Shown: piece after piece, positions 7,785 through 15,047 of the stretch
How the letters are laid out: every line of letters begins with the position of its first letter
Position numbering within the stretch: position 1 is the first letter of the stretch
Source: an uncultured Prosthecobacter sp.
GTDB taxonomy: Bacteria; Verrucomicrobiota; Verrucomicrobiia; Verrucomicrobiales; Verrucomicrobiaceae
Direction: 5' to 3'
NCBI GenBank assembly: GCA_947523045.1
Contig: CANNUR010000052.1
Span: 1 to 15,047, forward strand
Length of the DNA stretch: 15,047 bases
Translations under genes and position numbers: made by a program
Notes under the pieces: generated by a model
The model's input: only the letters and a program-made list of their open reading frames with translations
What the model was told of the DNA's origin: nothing
Databases searched by the model: none

Positions 7785-8948
7785 ATGAGCACCCCCGCGC
7801 CCGGCAAACCCGTCTACAACGTCAAGAACCCCTGCATCGCACGGGTGACCACCGCCTATGACCTGTCGGGCCCCGGCGCGCCGAAGAACACCCGCCACTA
7901 CGAAATCGACCTCACCGGCAGCGGCCTCGAGTACACCCCGGGCGACTCCCTTGCCGTGCAGCCGACCAACGACCCGAAGCTGGTCGACGAGATGCTGCAG
8001 GTGCTCGGCTTCAGCGGCGAGGAAAGCGTCGCCCACCCGAAGCGCCCAACCGAGCAGGTGCCGGTGCGCCAGGCCCTCATCGAAGGCAGCCTGATCACCG
8101 AGGTCGACAACAAGCTCATCAAGGCCATTCTCGAAAAGACCGGCGGCAACAGCCCGCTCAACGGCCTGCTCGAGCCCGAGCGCAAGGACGACCTGAAAAA
8201 CTACCTCTGGGGCCGCTTCGTCATTGATCTGCTGCTGGAAAACCCGACGGCGAAATTCGAGCCGGCGGAGTTCATTGGCCTGCTCAAGAAGCTCAACATC
8301 CGGCTGTACTCGATCAGCAGCAGCCAGCGCGCCCATCCGAACTCGGTGCACCTGACCGTCGCCACCGTCCGCTACACCAGCCACGGCCGCGAGCGCGGCG
8401 GCGTCGCCTCGACCTTCCTGGCCGAGCGCATCACCGCTGACACGCCCATCCCGGTTTTCGTCAACCATGGCAAGGGCTTCCGCCTGCCGGAACCGCAGGA
8501 GGACGTGCCGGTCATCTTCATCGGCCCGGGCACCGGCATCGCGCCGTTCCGCGCCTTCCTGCAGGAGCGCAAGGCCACCGCCGCCAAGGGCAAGGCCTGG
8601 CTGTTCTTTGGCGAGGTCAGCGAAAAATCCTGCTTCTTCTACAAGGACGAGTTTGAGGGCTACCTGGCCGACGGCACCCTCGACCGCCTGACCACAGCTT
8701 GGAGCCGCGATCAGGCCGAGAAAATTTACGTTCAGCACAGGATGCTCGAACAGGCCGCCGACCTCTACGCCTGGCTGGAACAGGGCGCCATTGTCTACGT
8801 CTGCGGCGATGCCTCGCGCATGGCCGTCGATGTCGACAAGGCCCTGCACACGATCGTCGAGCAGCAGGGTGGCAAAACCGCCGAGGAAGCCGTCGCCTAC
8901 ATGGCCGCCTTCAAGGAGGCCAAGCGCTACCGCCGCGACGTCTACTGA
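7785..8948 (+). CDS. CysJ-like FAD/NADPH reductase without flavodoxin domain
   Basis: 387 residues of the ferredoxin-NADP reductase fold in the CysJ/cytochrome P450 reductase branch. It moves electrons from NADPH through FAD to a partner. YTPGDSLAV (50-58) and RLYSISSS (173-180) form the FAD site, with an inserted helical connecting domain (about 65-165) between them. GGVAST (205-210) contacts the FAD phosphate. GPGTGIAPFRAFLQ (247-260), the SRD-KIYVQ segment (307-316) and CGDASRMAVDV (340-350) form the NADPH site, and the chain ends in RRDVY with the aromatic residue typical of the branch. E. coli CysJ is about 600 residues because it begins with an FMN-binding flavodoxin domain; that domain is absent here, and the preceding DNA encodes a lipoprotein. 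A separate flavodoxin, ferredoxin or sulfite reductase hemoprotein would be needed, and none is in the window. The gene converges on the phosphorylase gene with 6 bp between stops. Confidence 0.88.
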   Translation: MSTPAPGKPVYNVKNPCIARVTTAYDLSGPGAPKNTRHYEIDLTGSGLEYTPGDSLAVQPTNDPKLVDEMLQVLGFSGEESVAHPKRPTEQVPVRQALIEGSLITEVDNKLIKAILEKTGGNSPLNGLLEPERKDDLKNYLWGRFVIDLLLENPTAKFEPAEFIGLLKKLNIRLYSISSSQRAHPNSVHLTVATVRYTSHGRERGGVASTFLAERITADTPIPVFVNHGKGFRLPEPQEDVPVIFIGPGTGIAPFRAFLQERKATAAKGKAWLFFGEVSEKSCFFYKDEFEGYLADGTLDRLTTAWSRDQAEKIYVQHRMLEQAADLYAWLEQGAIVYVCGDASRMAVDVDKALHTIVEQQGGKTAEEAVAYMAAFKEAKRYRRDVY

Positions 8949-8954
8949 CGCCGG

Positions 8955-10187
8955 CTATTCGACCGTCACCGCCGCCCGCAGCGAGGCCAGCGCCTGCCGC
9001 GCGGCTTCCGGCGTGCGCGCGTGCACCCGCAGCAGTGCCTCGCCAGCGCGCACCGGCGTGCCGGTCTTGACCATGCGATCGACCCCGACCGCGGGATCGA
9101 TCTCGTCCGTCGCCTTGGCGCGCCCCGCGCCGAGTGCCACCAGGGTGCGCCCGACGATCCCGGCATCGAGTCGCCGCAGCACGCCGGAAACCGGCGCTGG
9201 CAGATCGACGATGACCGGTGCGGCGTGAACCTGCGCGAGGCGCTCCAGCGACTCAACCTCGCCACCCTGCGCCGTCACCATGGCCTGGAATTTTTGCCAG
9301 GCCTCGCCGTTGCGCAGGCGTGCCGCGTGTACTTCCCGGGGAAAATTCGAAACCTCGCTGGCAAGATCGAGTACCAGTGCCTCCAAGTCGGGTGGTCCCC
9401 CGCCCTGCAGGCAGCGCACGCATTCGACGACCTCAAGGGCGTTGCCCGCTGCCTCACCCGTGGGTTCATCCATCCGGTTGAGCTGCACCCGCGCATCCAC
9501 CCCCAGGGCGCGACCGACCGCAAGCAGCCGTTCGGCCAGCTCGCGCGCCCCAGCTTCAGTGGCCATGAAGGCACCGCTGCCATATTTCACATCGAGCACA
9601 AGACGGTCGAGGCCCTCGGCCAGCTTTTTGCAGAGAATGCTCGACGTCAGCAGGGGAATGCTTGGCACCGTTGCGGTGACGTCGCGCAGGGCGTACAGCT
9701 TGCGATCGGCCGGACACAACTCCTCGCTCTGGCCGGCGATGACACAGCCGATGCGGCCCACCAACTCCTGCAGCTCTTCAACCCCGAGGCGCGTGCGAAA
9801 GCCGGGAATGGCCTCCAGCTTGTCGAGCGTCCCCCCCGTGATGCCCAGCCCCCGCCCGGCCAGCATCGGCACCCACACCCCCTCGCAGGCAAGCAGCGGA
9901 GCGACGATGAGCGAGGTCTTGTCGCCAATGCCTCCGGTGGAATGCTTGTCGACCCGAGGTGGCGCGTCCACCGGCCATTCCAGGACACGGCCGCTGCGCT
10001 GCATGGCCTCGGTCAGTGCGGTCGTCTCCTCCAGGCTCATGCCACGAAAGAACACCGCCATGGCCAGCGCGCTCATCTGGTAATCCGGCAGGTCACCGTC
10101 GGTGTACGCGCGAATCAGCGCACGGATCTCCGCAGCGTCGAGACTGGCGCCATCACGCTTGCGTTCGATCAGGCTAGGGACATGCAT
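8955..10187 (-). CDS. deoA: Thymidine/pyrimidine-nucleoside phosphorylase
   Basis: 410 residues. It splits thymidine, or pyrimidine nucleosides more broadly, with phosphate into the base and (deoxy)ribose-1-phosphate, a cytosolic salvage step. Seen in order: MHVPSLIERKRDG at the N-terminus; the phosphate loop KHSTGGIGDKTS (81-92); the family signature AGRGLGITGGTLDKLE (110-125); YALRDVT (165-171); and DVKYGSGAFM (199-208). The C-terminal domain (about 335-410) has the VSGVLRRLDAGIVGR strand pair. The protein is some 20-30 residues shorter than E. coli DeoA or Bacillus Pdp and stops before their usual last helix. Sequence alone does not settle thymidine-only versus broad pyrimidine specificity, so the symbol is provisional. 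The start lies 27 bp after the cstA stop on the same strand, so the two may share a transcript. Confidence 0.92.
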   Translation of the reverse strand: MHVPSLIERKRDGASLDAAEIRALIRAYTDGDLPDYQMSALAMAVFFRGMSLEETTALTEAMQRSGRVLEWPVDAPPRVDKHSTGGIGDKTSLIVAPLLACEGVWVPMLAGRGLGITGGTLDKLEAIPGFRTRLGVEELQELVGRIGCVIAGQSEELCPADRKLYALRDVTATVPSIPLLTSSILCKKLAEGLDRLVLDVKYGSGAFMATEAGARELAERLLAVGRALGVDARVQLNRMDEPTGEAAGNALEVVECVRCLQGGGPPDLEALVLDLASEVSNFPREVHAARLRNGEAWQKFQAMVTAQGGEVESLERLAQVHAAPVIVDLPAPVSGVLRRLDAGIVGRTLVALGAGRAKATDEIDPAVGVDRMVKTGTPVRAGEALLRVHARTPEAARQALASLRAAVTVE

Positions 10188-10214
10188 GGCCTGGAGCAGC
10201 GGTCGGGCGCCCGT

Positions 10215-12257
10215 TCAGGCGGCGTCGGGCAGGGCCACGTAGGGATCCTCGCGCAGCTGCGCCTTCTTGGCACCGCTGAGCAGGCGCACCCATTCGACGA
10301 AACAGCCGATGAAGATGATTGCCACGGCGGCGAGGAAGAAGAGCGTCACCGCGGTGTCGACCTGGAAGTTGAACTGCTGGGCGGCCCAGATTTTCATTTC
10401 TTCGGGTGTGCCGCCGGCAGCGAGCTTCTCGCCGTAATACTTGGCGCCGGCGATGAAGCCCATGCGGTAATCGGCGTCGAAGAGCTTGACCCAGCCGGCG
10501 CTGAAGGTCGCGCTCATGAGAAAGACCAACGGCACGCCGGTGACCGCGAGGTAACGTGCCTTGCCCATCTTGATGAGGATGGTGGTGCCCAGGCAGAAGG
10601 CGATGACGGCGAGCAGCTGGTTGGCGATGCCGAACAGCGGCCAGAGGGTGTTGATGCCGCCGAGCGGATCGACGACCCCTTGGTAGAGGAAGTAGCCCCA
10701 GGCGGCGACCAGCAGGCCACTGGCGAAAACGTTGGCCGGCAGGCTGCGCGTGTTGCCCAGCGGTTTCCAGAGCCCGCCGAGGAAATCCTGCAGGATGAAC
10801 CGGCCGACGCGCGTGCCGGCATCGATCGTCGTCAGGATGAACAGGGCCTCAAACATGATCGCGAAGTGGTACCAGAAGGCCATCCAGCTCTCGCCAAAGG
10901 CACGCGCAAACATGTGGGCCATGCCAACGGCAAAGGTCGGCGCACCGCCGGCGCGTCCGAACATGGTCTTCTCACCGATGTCGGCCGCCAGCTTGTTCAT
11001 GCCCTCGACGGTGACCGGGAAACCGGCACTGGTGACCACCGCGGCGACCTGCTCGGGGGCCATGGTCTTGTTGATGCCGGCATTGATGGCAAAGTACTCG
11101 CCCGGCTGCAGGGCGCAGGCGGCGACCAGGGCCATCAGGGCGACCAGCATCTCGGTGACCATGGCGCCGTAGGCGACGCTGCGGATGGCGTCCTCGCGAT
11201 CGAGCAGCTTGGGCGTGGTGCCCGAGGAAATGAGCGCGTGGAAGCCGGAGATGGCGCCGCAGGCGATGGTGATGAAAACGAAGGGGAAGACCTTGCCGGC
11301 AAAGACCAGGCCGGTGCCGTCGACGAAGCGGGTCAGCTTGGGCATGTGCAGTTCGGGCGCCACCCAGACCACGGCGACGGCGAGCACGGCGACCGTGCCG
11401 ATCTTCATGAAGGTGCTCAGGTAGTCGCGCGGAGCCAGCAGCATCCAGACCGGCAGCACCGAGGCGGCGAAACCGTAGATCATGATGGAGATGGCCAGCC
11501 ATTCACCACTCTGGTTGAACCAGGACTCCAGGCCCCACTCGCCCAGCTTGCTGCCGGCCCAGACGCTGACCAGCAGGCCGACAATGCCAAACAGGGTGAC
11601 GTTGCGGACACTGATCTTGAAGATCGTGTGACCGATGCCCATGATGAAGGCCAGCGGAATGGTCATGACAATGGTGAACAGGCCCCAGGGGCTTTCCGCC
11701 AGGGCCTTGACCACCACCAGGCCGAGAACGGCCAGCAGGATCGTCATGATGGCCAGCACCGAGACCATGGCGACGAGGCCGACGAAGGGATTGACCTCCT
11801 CCTTGAGCATCTGGCCGACCGACTTGCCGCCGCGGCGGATCGAGGCGAACATGACGATCGCGTCATGAACCCCGCCCCCGAGGGTGGCGCCGATGAGGAT
11901 CCAAAGCATGCCCGGCAGGTAGCCGAACTGCGCCGCCAGCACCGGGCCCACGAGCGGTCCGGGACCGGCGATGGCCGCGAAGTGGTGGCCAAAGACCACC
12001 CAGCGGTTGGTGGGCACGTAATCCTTGCCGTCGCGGTGCGTCACCGACGGCGGCGCGCGGTGGGCGTCGAGCACCAACACCTTGGTCATCAGCCATTTGC
12101 TGTAAAAGCGGTACGCCACCGCAAAGGAGCACAATCCTGCCACGACCAGCCAGAGGGCGTTGATGGTTTCGCCTTGATGAAACGCGGAAAAGGCCACCGC
12201 ACCCGCGCCGAGCGCGGAGACAGCCAGCCAGACAAGGATTTGGAGGGCTTTGGACAT
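10215..12257 (-). CDS. cstA: CstA-family carbon starvation transporter
   Basis: 680 residues, close to E. coli CstA (about 700). It is an inner-membrane protein with many hydrophobic segments. GHHFAAIAGPGPLVGPVLAAQ (residues 90-110) followed by the LGGGVHDAIVMFASIRRGGKS stretch is the family hallmark. SGFHALISSGTTPKLL and GIANQLLAVIAF further on are also typical. Family members in enteric bacteria take up pyruvate (CstA, BtsT) and possibly peptides when carbon runs low; a pyruvate role here is inferred. The start MSKALQ is chosen because the first membrane segment follows at once; the reading frame stays open for about 74 more codons upstream, but these would cross the amt1 terminator. Six C residues, not a Shine-Dalgarno, precede the ATG. 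It lies downstream of amt1 with that terminator between, and 27 bp before the phosphorylase gene. Confidence 0.96.
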   Translation of the reverse strand: MSKALQILVWLAVSALGAGAVAFSAFHQGETINALWLVVAGLCSFAVAYRFYSKWLMTKVLVLDAHRAPPSVTHRDGKDYVPTNRWVVFGHHFAAIAGPGPLVGPVLAAQFGYLPGMLWILIGATLGGGVHDAIVMFASIRRGGKSVGQMLKEEVNPFVGLVAMVSVLAIMTILLAVLGLVVVKALAESPWGLFTIVMTIPLAFIMGIGHTIFKISVRNVTLFGIVGLLVSVWAGSKLGEWGLESWFNQSGEWLAISIMIYGFAASVLPVWMLLAPRDYLSTFMKIGTVAVLAVAVVWVAPELHMPKLTRFVDGTGLVFAGKVFPFVFITIACGAISGFHALISSGTTPKLLDREDAIRSVAYGAMVTEMLVALMALVAACALQPGEYFAINAGINKTMAPEQVAAVVTSAGFPVTVEGMNKLAADIGEKTMFGRAGGAPTFAVGMAHMFARAFGESWMAFWYHFAIMFEALFILTTIDAGTRVGRFILQDFLGGLWKPLGNTRSLPANVFASGLLVAAWGYFLYQGVVDPLGGINTLWPLFGIANQLLAVIAFCLGTTILIKMGKARYLAVTGVPLVFLMSATFSAGWVKLFDADYRMGFIAGAKYYGEKLAAGGTPEEMKIWAAQQFNFQVDTAVTLFFLAAVAIIFIGCFVEWVRLLSGAKKAQLREDPYVALPDAA

Positions 12258-12265
12258 GGGGGGCG

Positions 12266-12293
12266 ACGATAGCGGGCGGGGACGACGCGGCAA
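12266..12293 (-). promoter_or_regulatory. Possible cstA promoter giving a near-leaderless mRNA
   Basis: Reading leftwards, TTGCCG (12293-12288) and TATCGT (12271-12266) are 16 bp apart, each with four of six consensus bases. The -10 ends only 8 bp before the cstA ATG, so transcription would begin almost at the start codon. It lies between the amt1 terminator and cstA, where a promoter is needed if the terminator is efficient. Confidence 0.28.
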
Positions 12294-12298
12294 GGCGC

Positions 12299-12329
12299 AA
12301 AAAAGCCGGGGTCGCTGCCGCCCCCGGCT
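12299..12329 (-). terminator. Intrinsic terminator after amt1
   Basis: On the minus strand AGCCGGGG (12329-12322) pairs with CCCCGGCT (12311-12304) around a 10 nt loop. The 8 bp stem runs directly into six T residues (12304-12299). It lies 19 bp after the amt1 stop and 41 bp before the cstA ATG, and should separate the two genes. Confidence 0.85.
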
Positions 12330-12348
12330 GAACTCAAACCGCGACACC

Positions 12349-13809
12349 TCACTCGTAGGCCGCCTCGCCATGCTCGGCGAGGTCGAGTCCCTGGCTTTCC
12401 ACCTCGGGCTCGGCACGCAGACCGACCATGGCCTTGACCACCAGGGCGATGACAATGGTGGCGGCAACGCTCCAGACAATGGTCAGGCCGATGGCCTTGA
12501 ACTGCTCAACCAGCAGTCCATCCTTGAGGTCGGCCACGACGCTGTTGGCGCGTTCATCGGCAAAAATGCCGGTCAAAACCGCCCCGAGCGTGCCGCCAAC
12601 CCCGTGGATGCCAAAGGTGTCGAGGGCGTCGTCATAGCCGAGCCAGTTCTTCAGGTAGGCGACGGCGAAGAAGGGCACGACACCGGCCAGCACGCCGATG
12701 ATGACCGACGAGGTGGCGGTGACAAAGCCGGCGCCGGGGGTGATGACGACCAGACCGGCGACGATGCCCGAGCAGAAACCGAGCACCGAGGGCTTGCCGC
12801 GCAGGATCCATTCGATGACGGCCCAGACGAAGCCGGCAGTGGCGGCGGCCAAGGTGGTGGTGGTGAAGGCATTGGCGGCGATGGCGTCGGCGCCCAGGGC
12901 GGAACCGGCGTTGAAACCGTACCAGCCGACCCAGAGCATGCCGGTGCCGATCGAGCAGAGCACCATGCTGTGCGGGGCCATCGACTCCTTGCCGACACCG
13001 CGGCGCTTGCCGAGCAGGATGCAGAGCACCAGGGCGCTCCAGCCCGAGGTCATGTGCACGACGGTGCCGCCGGCGAAGTCGATCGCCTTGATGCCCGCGT
13101 CCGGGTTGAGCGGACCGCACATCAGGCCGCTGCCGGCCCAAACCATGTGCGCGAAGGGAAAGTACACTACGAACATCCAGATGGCGGTGAACAGCAGCAC
13201 CGAGATGAACTTCATGCGCTCGGCGATGGCACCGACGATGAGCGCCGGCGTGATGATGGCAAAGGTAAGCTGAAACATCGCCCACATGCTGTCGCTGATC
13301 CAGTGATAGCCGGCGCCGACGTTGCCGGGCTCCACCCCGTCCAGGAACTTGAAACTGAGATCGCCGATGTAGGCGTTGCCGGCACCGAACGACAGGCTGT
13401 AGCCGCAGGCCCACCAGAGGATGGTGACCAACCCGGCGATGCCCATGCACTGGGCGATCACCGACAGCACGTTCTTGCGTCGCACCAGGCCGCCGTAAAA
13501 CAGCGCCAGACCCGGCAGGGTCATGAACAGCACCAGGGCGGTGCTGACCATCTGCCAGGCGTTGTGACCGGGGCCGGGGCCGGGGATCTTCGACTTGCCA
13601 GCCTCGGTGACGCGGGCGCCGTTGTTGAGGTAGGCCTGGATGTCGGCGAGATCGGCCGCCAGCTCCTCGATCGTGGGGGTTTTGGCAACCTCGGCGGCCG
13701 GAGCCGGCGCGGCGGGCGTCTCCTGGGCGTTGATGGCGCCACCCGCGAGGGCGACTGAGGCAAGAAAACCGCACGCAAGCGTGCGCCAGCTGGTCGGGAT
13801 GCGAATCAT
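12349..13809 (-). CDS. amt: Ammonium transporter, Amt family (copy 1)
   Basis: 486 residues from ATG 13809, chosen because it begins a good signal peptide: a basic start, a hydrophobic core (11-25) and a likely cut after INA at 26-28. A first ATG at 13872 would add 21 residues before the signal and lies inside the promoter-like site. After the signal comes a 50-60 residue Ala/Pro-rich extracytoplasmic segment with TIEELAADLADIQAYLNNG (46-64), an addition compared with E. coli AmtB. The Amt channel follows with about 11 membrane segments: PGLALFYGGLVRRKN (99-113), DFAGGTVVHMTSGW (244-257) and FGIHGVGG (399-406). Asp244 and the twin pore residues His252 and His402 are all present, so ammonium conduction is expected. 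The tail GLDLAEHGEAAY is the usual PII-responsive cytoplasmic end. No glnK/glnB gene is visible. Confidence 0.96.
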   Translation of the reverse strand: MIRIPTSWRTLACGFLASVALAGGAINAQETPAAPAPAAEVAKTPTIEELAADLADIQAYLNNGARVTEAGKSKIPGPGPGHNAWQMVSTALVLFMTLPGLALFYGGLVRRKNVLSVIAQCMGIAGLVTILWWACGYSLSFGAGNAYIGDLSFKFLDGVEPGNVGAGYHWISDSMWAMFQLTFAIITPALIVGAIAERMKFISVLLFTAIWMFVVYFPFAHMVWAGSGLMCGPLNPDAGIKAIDFAGGTVVHMTSGWSALVLCILLGKRRGVGKESMAPHSMVLCSIGTGMLWVGWYGFNAGSALGADAIAANAFTTTTLAAATAGFVWAVIEWILRGKPSVLGFCSGIVAGLVVITPGAGFVTATSSVIIGVLAGVVPFFAVAYLKNWLGYDDALDTFGIHGVGGTLGAVLTGIFADERANSVVADLKDGLLVEQFKAIGLTIVWSVAATIVIALVVKAMVGLRAEPEVESQGLDLAEHGEAAYE

Positions 13810-13860
13810 GGGGATGGTTGAAGCACTGGAAGGGTTGGCGTCCAGCGAGTTGCAACACGA

Positions 13861-13876
13861 AGCAGAAGTCATGCCA
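13861..13876 (-). promoter_or_regulatory. Sigma54 (-24/-12)-like promoter of amt1
   Basis: On the minus strand TGGCATGACTTCTGCT matches the sigma54 consensus TGGCACG-N4-TTGCW with two mismatches, and the invariant GG and GC are exactly 10 bp apart. Transcription would start near 13851, leaving a leader of about 41 bases to the amt1 ATG. Ammonium transporter genes are classic sigma54/NtrC targets. The -24 edge is only 5 bp past the T-tract of the amt2 terminator, so any enhancer site must lie in or beyond the end of amt2. Confidence 0.48.
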
Positions 13877-13881
13877 AGTTT

Positions 13882-13913
13882 AAAAAAAGCCCCGGCACCT
13901 GGGTGCCGGGGCT
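13882..13913 (-). terminator. Intrinsic terminator after amt2
   Basis: On the minus strand a perfect 11 bp stem, AGCCCCGGCAC (13913-13903) with GTGCCGGGGCT (13898-13888), closes a 4 nt loop and is followed by seven T residues (13888-13882). It lies 34 bp after the amt2 stop. This is the strongest terminator in the window. Confidence 0.92.
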
Positions 13914-13947
13914 CGGGAGCAGCGGATGACGTAAACGTCCGCCGGAA

Positions 13948-15047
13948 TCAGTGGATGTTCTGGAAGTTCGGGTAGGCGACGTTGCCGTGCTCGCCGATGT
14001 CGAGACCTTCCGACTCCTCCTCGCGGCTGACTCGCAGGCCCATAACCATCTTGATGACCAGGAAGAGCACGAAGGCGAAGGCGAAGGCAAAGACCCCATA
14101 GGCCACCACCCCGATCAACTGGGTCATCAACTGCGCGCTGCCGGCCTTAGCGCCAAACAGACCGACCGCCAGCGTGCCCCAGATGCCACAGACGAGGTGG
14201 ACCGAGATGGCGCCGACCGGATCGTCGATCTTGATCTTGTCGAAGAAGAGCACCGACATGACCACGAGCACCCCGGCAATCAGCCCGATGAGGATCGAGC
14301 TCATGGGCCCCATTTGGTCGGCACCGGCAGTGATGCCCACCAGACCGGCGAGAATGCCGTTGAGTGCCATCGAGAGATCCGGCTTCTTGAGGAAGAGGAT
14401 CGACACCATCGCGGCGCCGACGCCACCGGCCGCGGCGGCCAGAGCGGTGGTGACCAGGGTCAGTGAGACGAGGGCCGGGTCAGCCGACAGGACAGAACCG
14501 CCGTTGAAGCCGAACCAGCCAAGCCAGAGCAGGAAGACACCGATTGTGGCAAGGGGCATGCTGTGGCCAAGGATGGGCTTGACCTTGCCATCCGCCGTGT
14601 ATTTGCCGAGACGCGGCCCAAGCAGGATCACACCGGCGAGAGCGCCCCAGCCGCCCACCGAATGGACGAGGGTCGAACCGGCGAAGTCATAGAAGGGCGT
14701 CTCCAGGCGGTTGAGCCAGCCATTGCCCCACTTCCAACTGCCCGCGATCGGATAGCAAACAGAAACGAAAATCGTCGAGAACACCAGGAAGGAGCCCAGC
14801 TTGACACGCTCGGCGACCGCCCCCGAAACGATGGTCGCGGCGGTGGCGGCGAACATGGCCTGGAACAGGAAATCGGTCCAGTAGGTGTAACCGACGTTGT
14901 AGGCCGAAGTAACACCCGCCTCATCCGTGCCGATGCCAAAGCCCGCAAACTTGAACCAGAACTGCGAATCGCCGTCGGCGAAGCCTGGATACATCAGGTT
15001 GAAGCCGCAGAGCGCGTAGGTCAGCAGACCGATGCACGGAATCAGCG
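13948..15047 (-). CDS. amt: Ammonium transporter, Amt family (copy 2), 5' end outside window
   Basis: About 366 residues are visible and the frame stays open to the window edge. The ATG at 14994 is internal: the residues before it, TYALCGFNLMYPGF, are a conserved Amt membrane segment. DFAGSTLVHSVGGW (visible residues 120-133) gives the pore aspartate Asp120 and first His128; GAISVHLVCGIWG gives the second, His283. The tail ends GLDIGEHGNVAYPNFQNIH, a regulatory C-terminus like copy 1 but with an 8-residue addition. Between them lie GYTYWTDFLFQAMFAATAATI and AERVKLGSFLVFS, typical of Amt segments. Copy 2 is clearly diverged from copy 1 (for example it has GSWKWGNGWLNRLE before the first pore motif, where copy 1 has MVWAGSGLMCGPLNP), so this is not a recent duplication. 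It ends in its own strong terminator. Confidence 0.95.
   Translation of the reverse strand, partial: LIPCIGLLTYALCGFNLMYPGFADGDSQFWFKFAGFGIGTDEAGVTSAYNVGYTYWTDFLFQAMFAATAATIVSGAVAERVKLGSFLVFSTIFVSVCYPIAGSWKWGNGWLNRLETPFYDFAGSTLVHSVGGWGALAGVILLGPRLGKYTADGKVKPILGHSMPLATIGVFLLWLGWFGFNGGSVLSADPALVSLTLVTTALAAAAGGVGAAMVSILFLKKPDLSMALNGILAGLVGITAGADQMGPMSSILIGLIAGVLVVMSVLFFDKIKIDDPVGAISVHLVCGIWGTLAVGLFGAKAGSAQLMTQLIGVVAYGVFAFAFAFVLFLVIKMVMGLRVSREEESEGLDIGEHGNVAYPNFQNIH

Noticed and set aside
7524..8849. 441-codon minus-strand frame opposite the reductase gene
   Set aside because: Antisense shadow of the flavoprotein and part of the lipoprotein gene, with no domain signature.
9021..12272. 1083-codon open frame on the plus strand
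   Set aside because: It lies antisense across both the phosphorylase gene and cstA. It has no recognisable domain and a shadow-like composition rich in His, Asp, Gly and Gln.
12250..13758. 502-codon plus-strand frame opposite amt1
   Set aside because: Antisense shadow of a well-conserved Amt protein. It also crosses the amt1 terminator.
13810..13872. Upstream amt1 start adding 21 residues
   Set aside because: It would bury the signal peptide behind a Ser/Asn-rich segment, and the ATG lies inside the sigma54-like site. The start at 13809 gives a clean signal peptide.
13888..13913. NtrC-type enhancer (GCACC...GGTGC) in front of amt1
   Set aside because: The half-sites are there but only 2 bp apart, too close for the known site. 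The perfect stem plus T-tract explains the sequence as the amt2 terminator.

Overview
This is a GC-rich, densely coded bacterial chromosomal segment made up mainly of core metabolism and nutrient transport. I see no mobile element, CRISPR array, rRNA or tRNA gene, phage gene or toxin cluster. The gene set (enolase followed by an FtsB-like protein, a free-standing CysJ-type reductase, two Amt transporters, and a planctomycete/verrucomicrobial-looking LmbE deacetylase) and the near absence of Shine-Dalgarno sequences fit Verrucomicrobiota, perhaps Opitutae. That placement is an inference from protein style, not a database result.

Left part (1-5364). A pyruvate carboxylase gene runs leftwards and leaves the window before its biotin-carrier domain. 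Divergent from it is a PIG-L/LmbE deacetylase gene. Convergent with that is lysC (aspartate kinase with two ACT domains and a possible internal start for a beta subunit). Two GC-rich hairpins fill the 71 bp between the convergent 3' ends.

Middle part (5365-8948). A 200 bp divergent region carries a good sigma70-type promoter for enolase. Enolase, an FtsB/DivIC-like division protein and a small lipoprotein follow with gaps of 26 and 4 bp and look like one transcription unit. The lipoprotein is not recognised; it carries an ungapped duplication of a 45-residue Tyr/Gly unit. A CysJ-like FAD/NADPH reductase without a flavodoxin domain follows after 93 bp.

Right part (8955-15047). All genes run leftwards: amt2 (5' end outside the window), amt1, cstA, then thymidine phosphorylase. 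Both amt genes end in strong intrinsic terminators, so they are probably separate units. A sequence with exact sigma54 -24/-12 geometry lies between the amt2 terminator and the amt1 start, which suggests nitrogen control of amt1. cstA and the phosphorylase gene are 27 bp apart and may be co-transcribed; both fit scavenging under starvation.

No stretch above 300 bp lacks a gene; the largest gap is 5365-5564. I did not find a clearly new multi-gene system. The most interesting items are the duplicated Tyr/Gly lipoprotein beside enolase and ftsB, the sigma54-like site at amt1, and the C-rich, Shine-Dalgarno-poor start regions shared by many genes.
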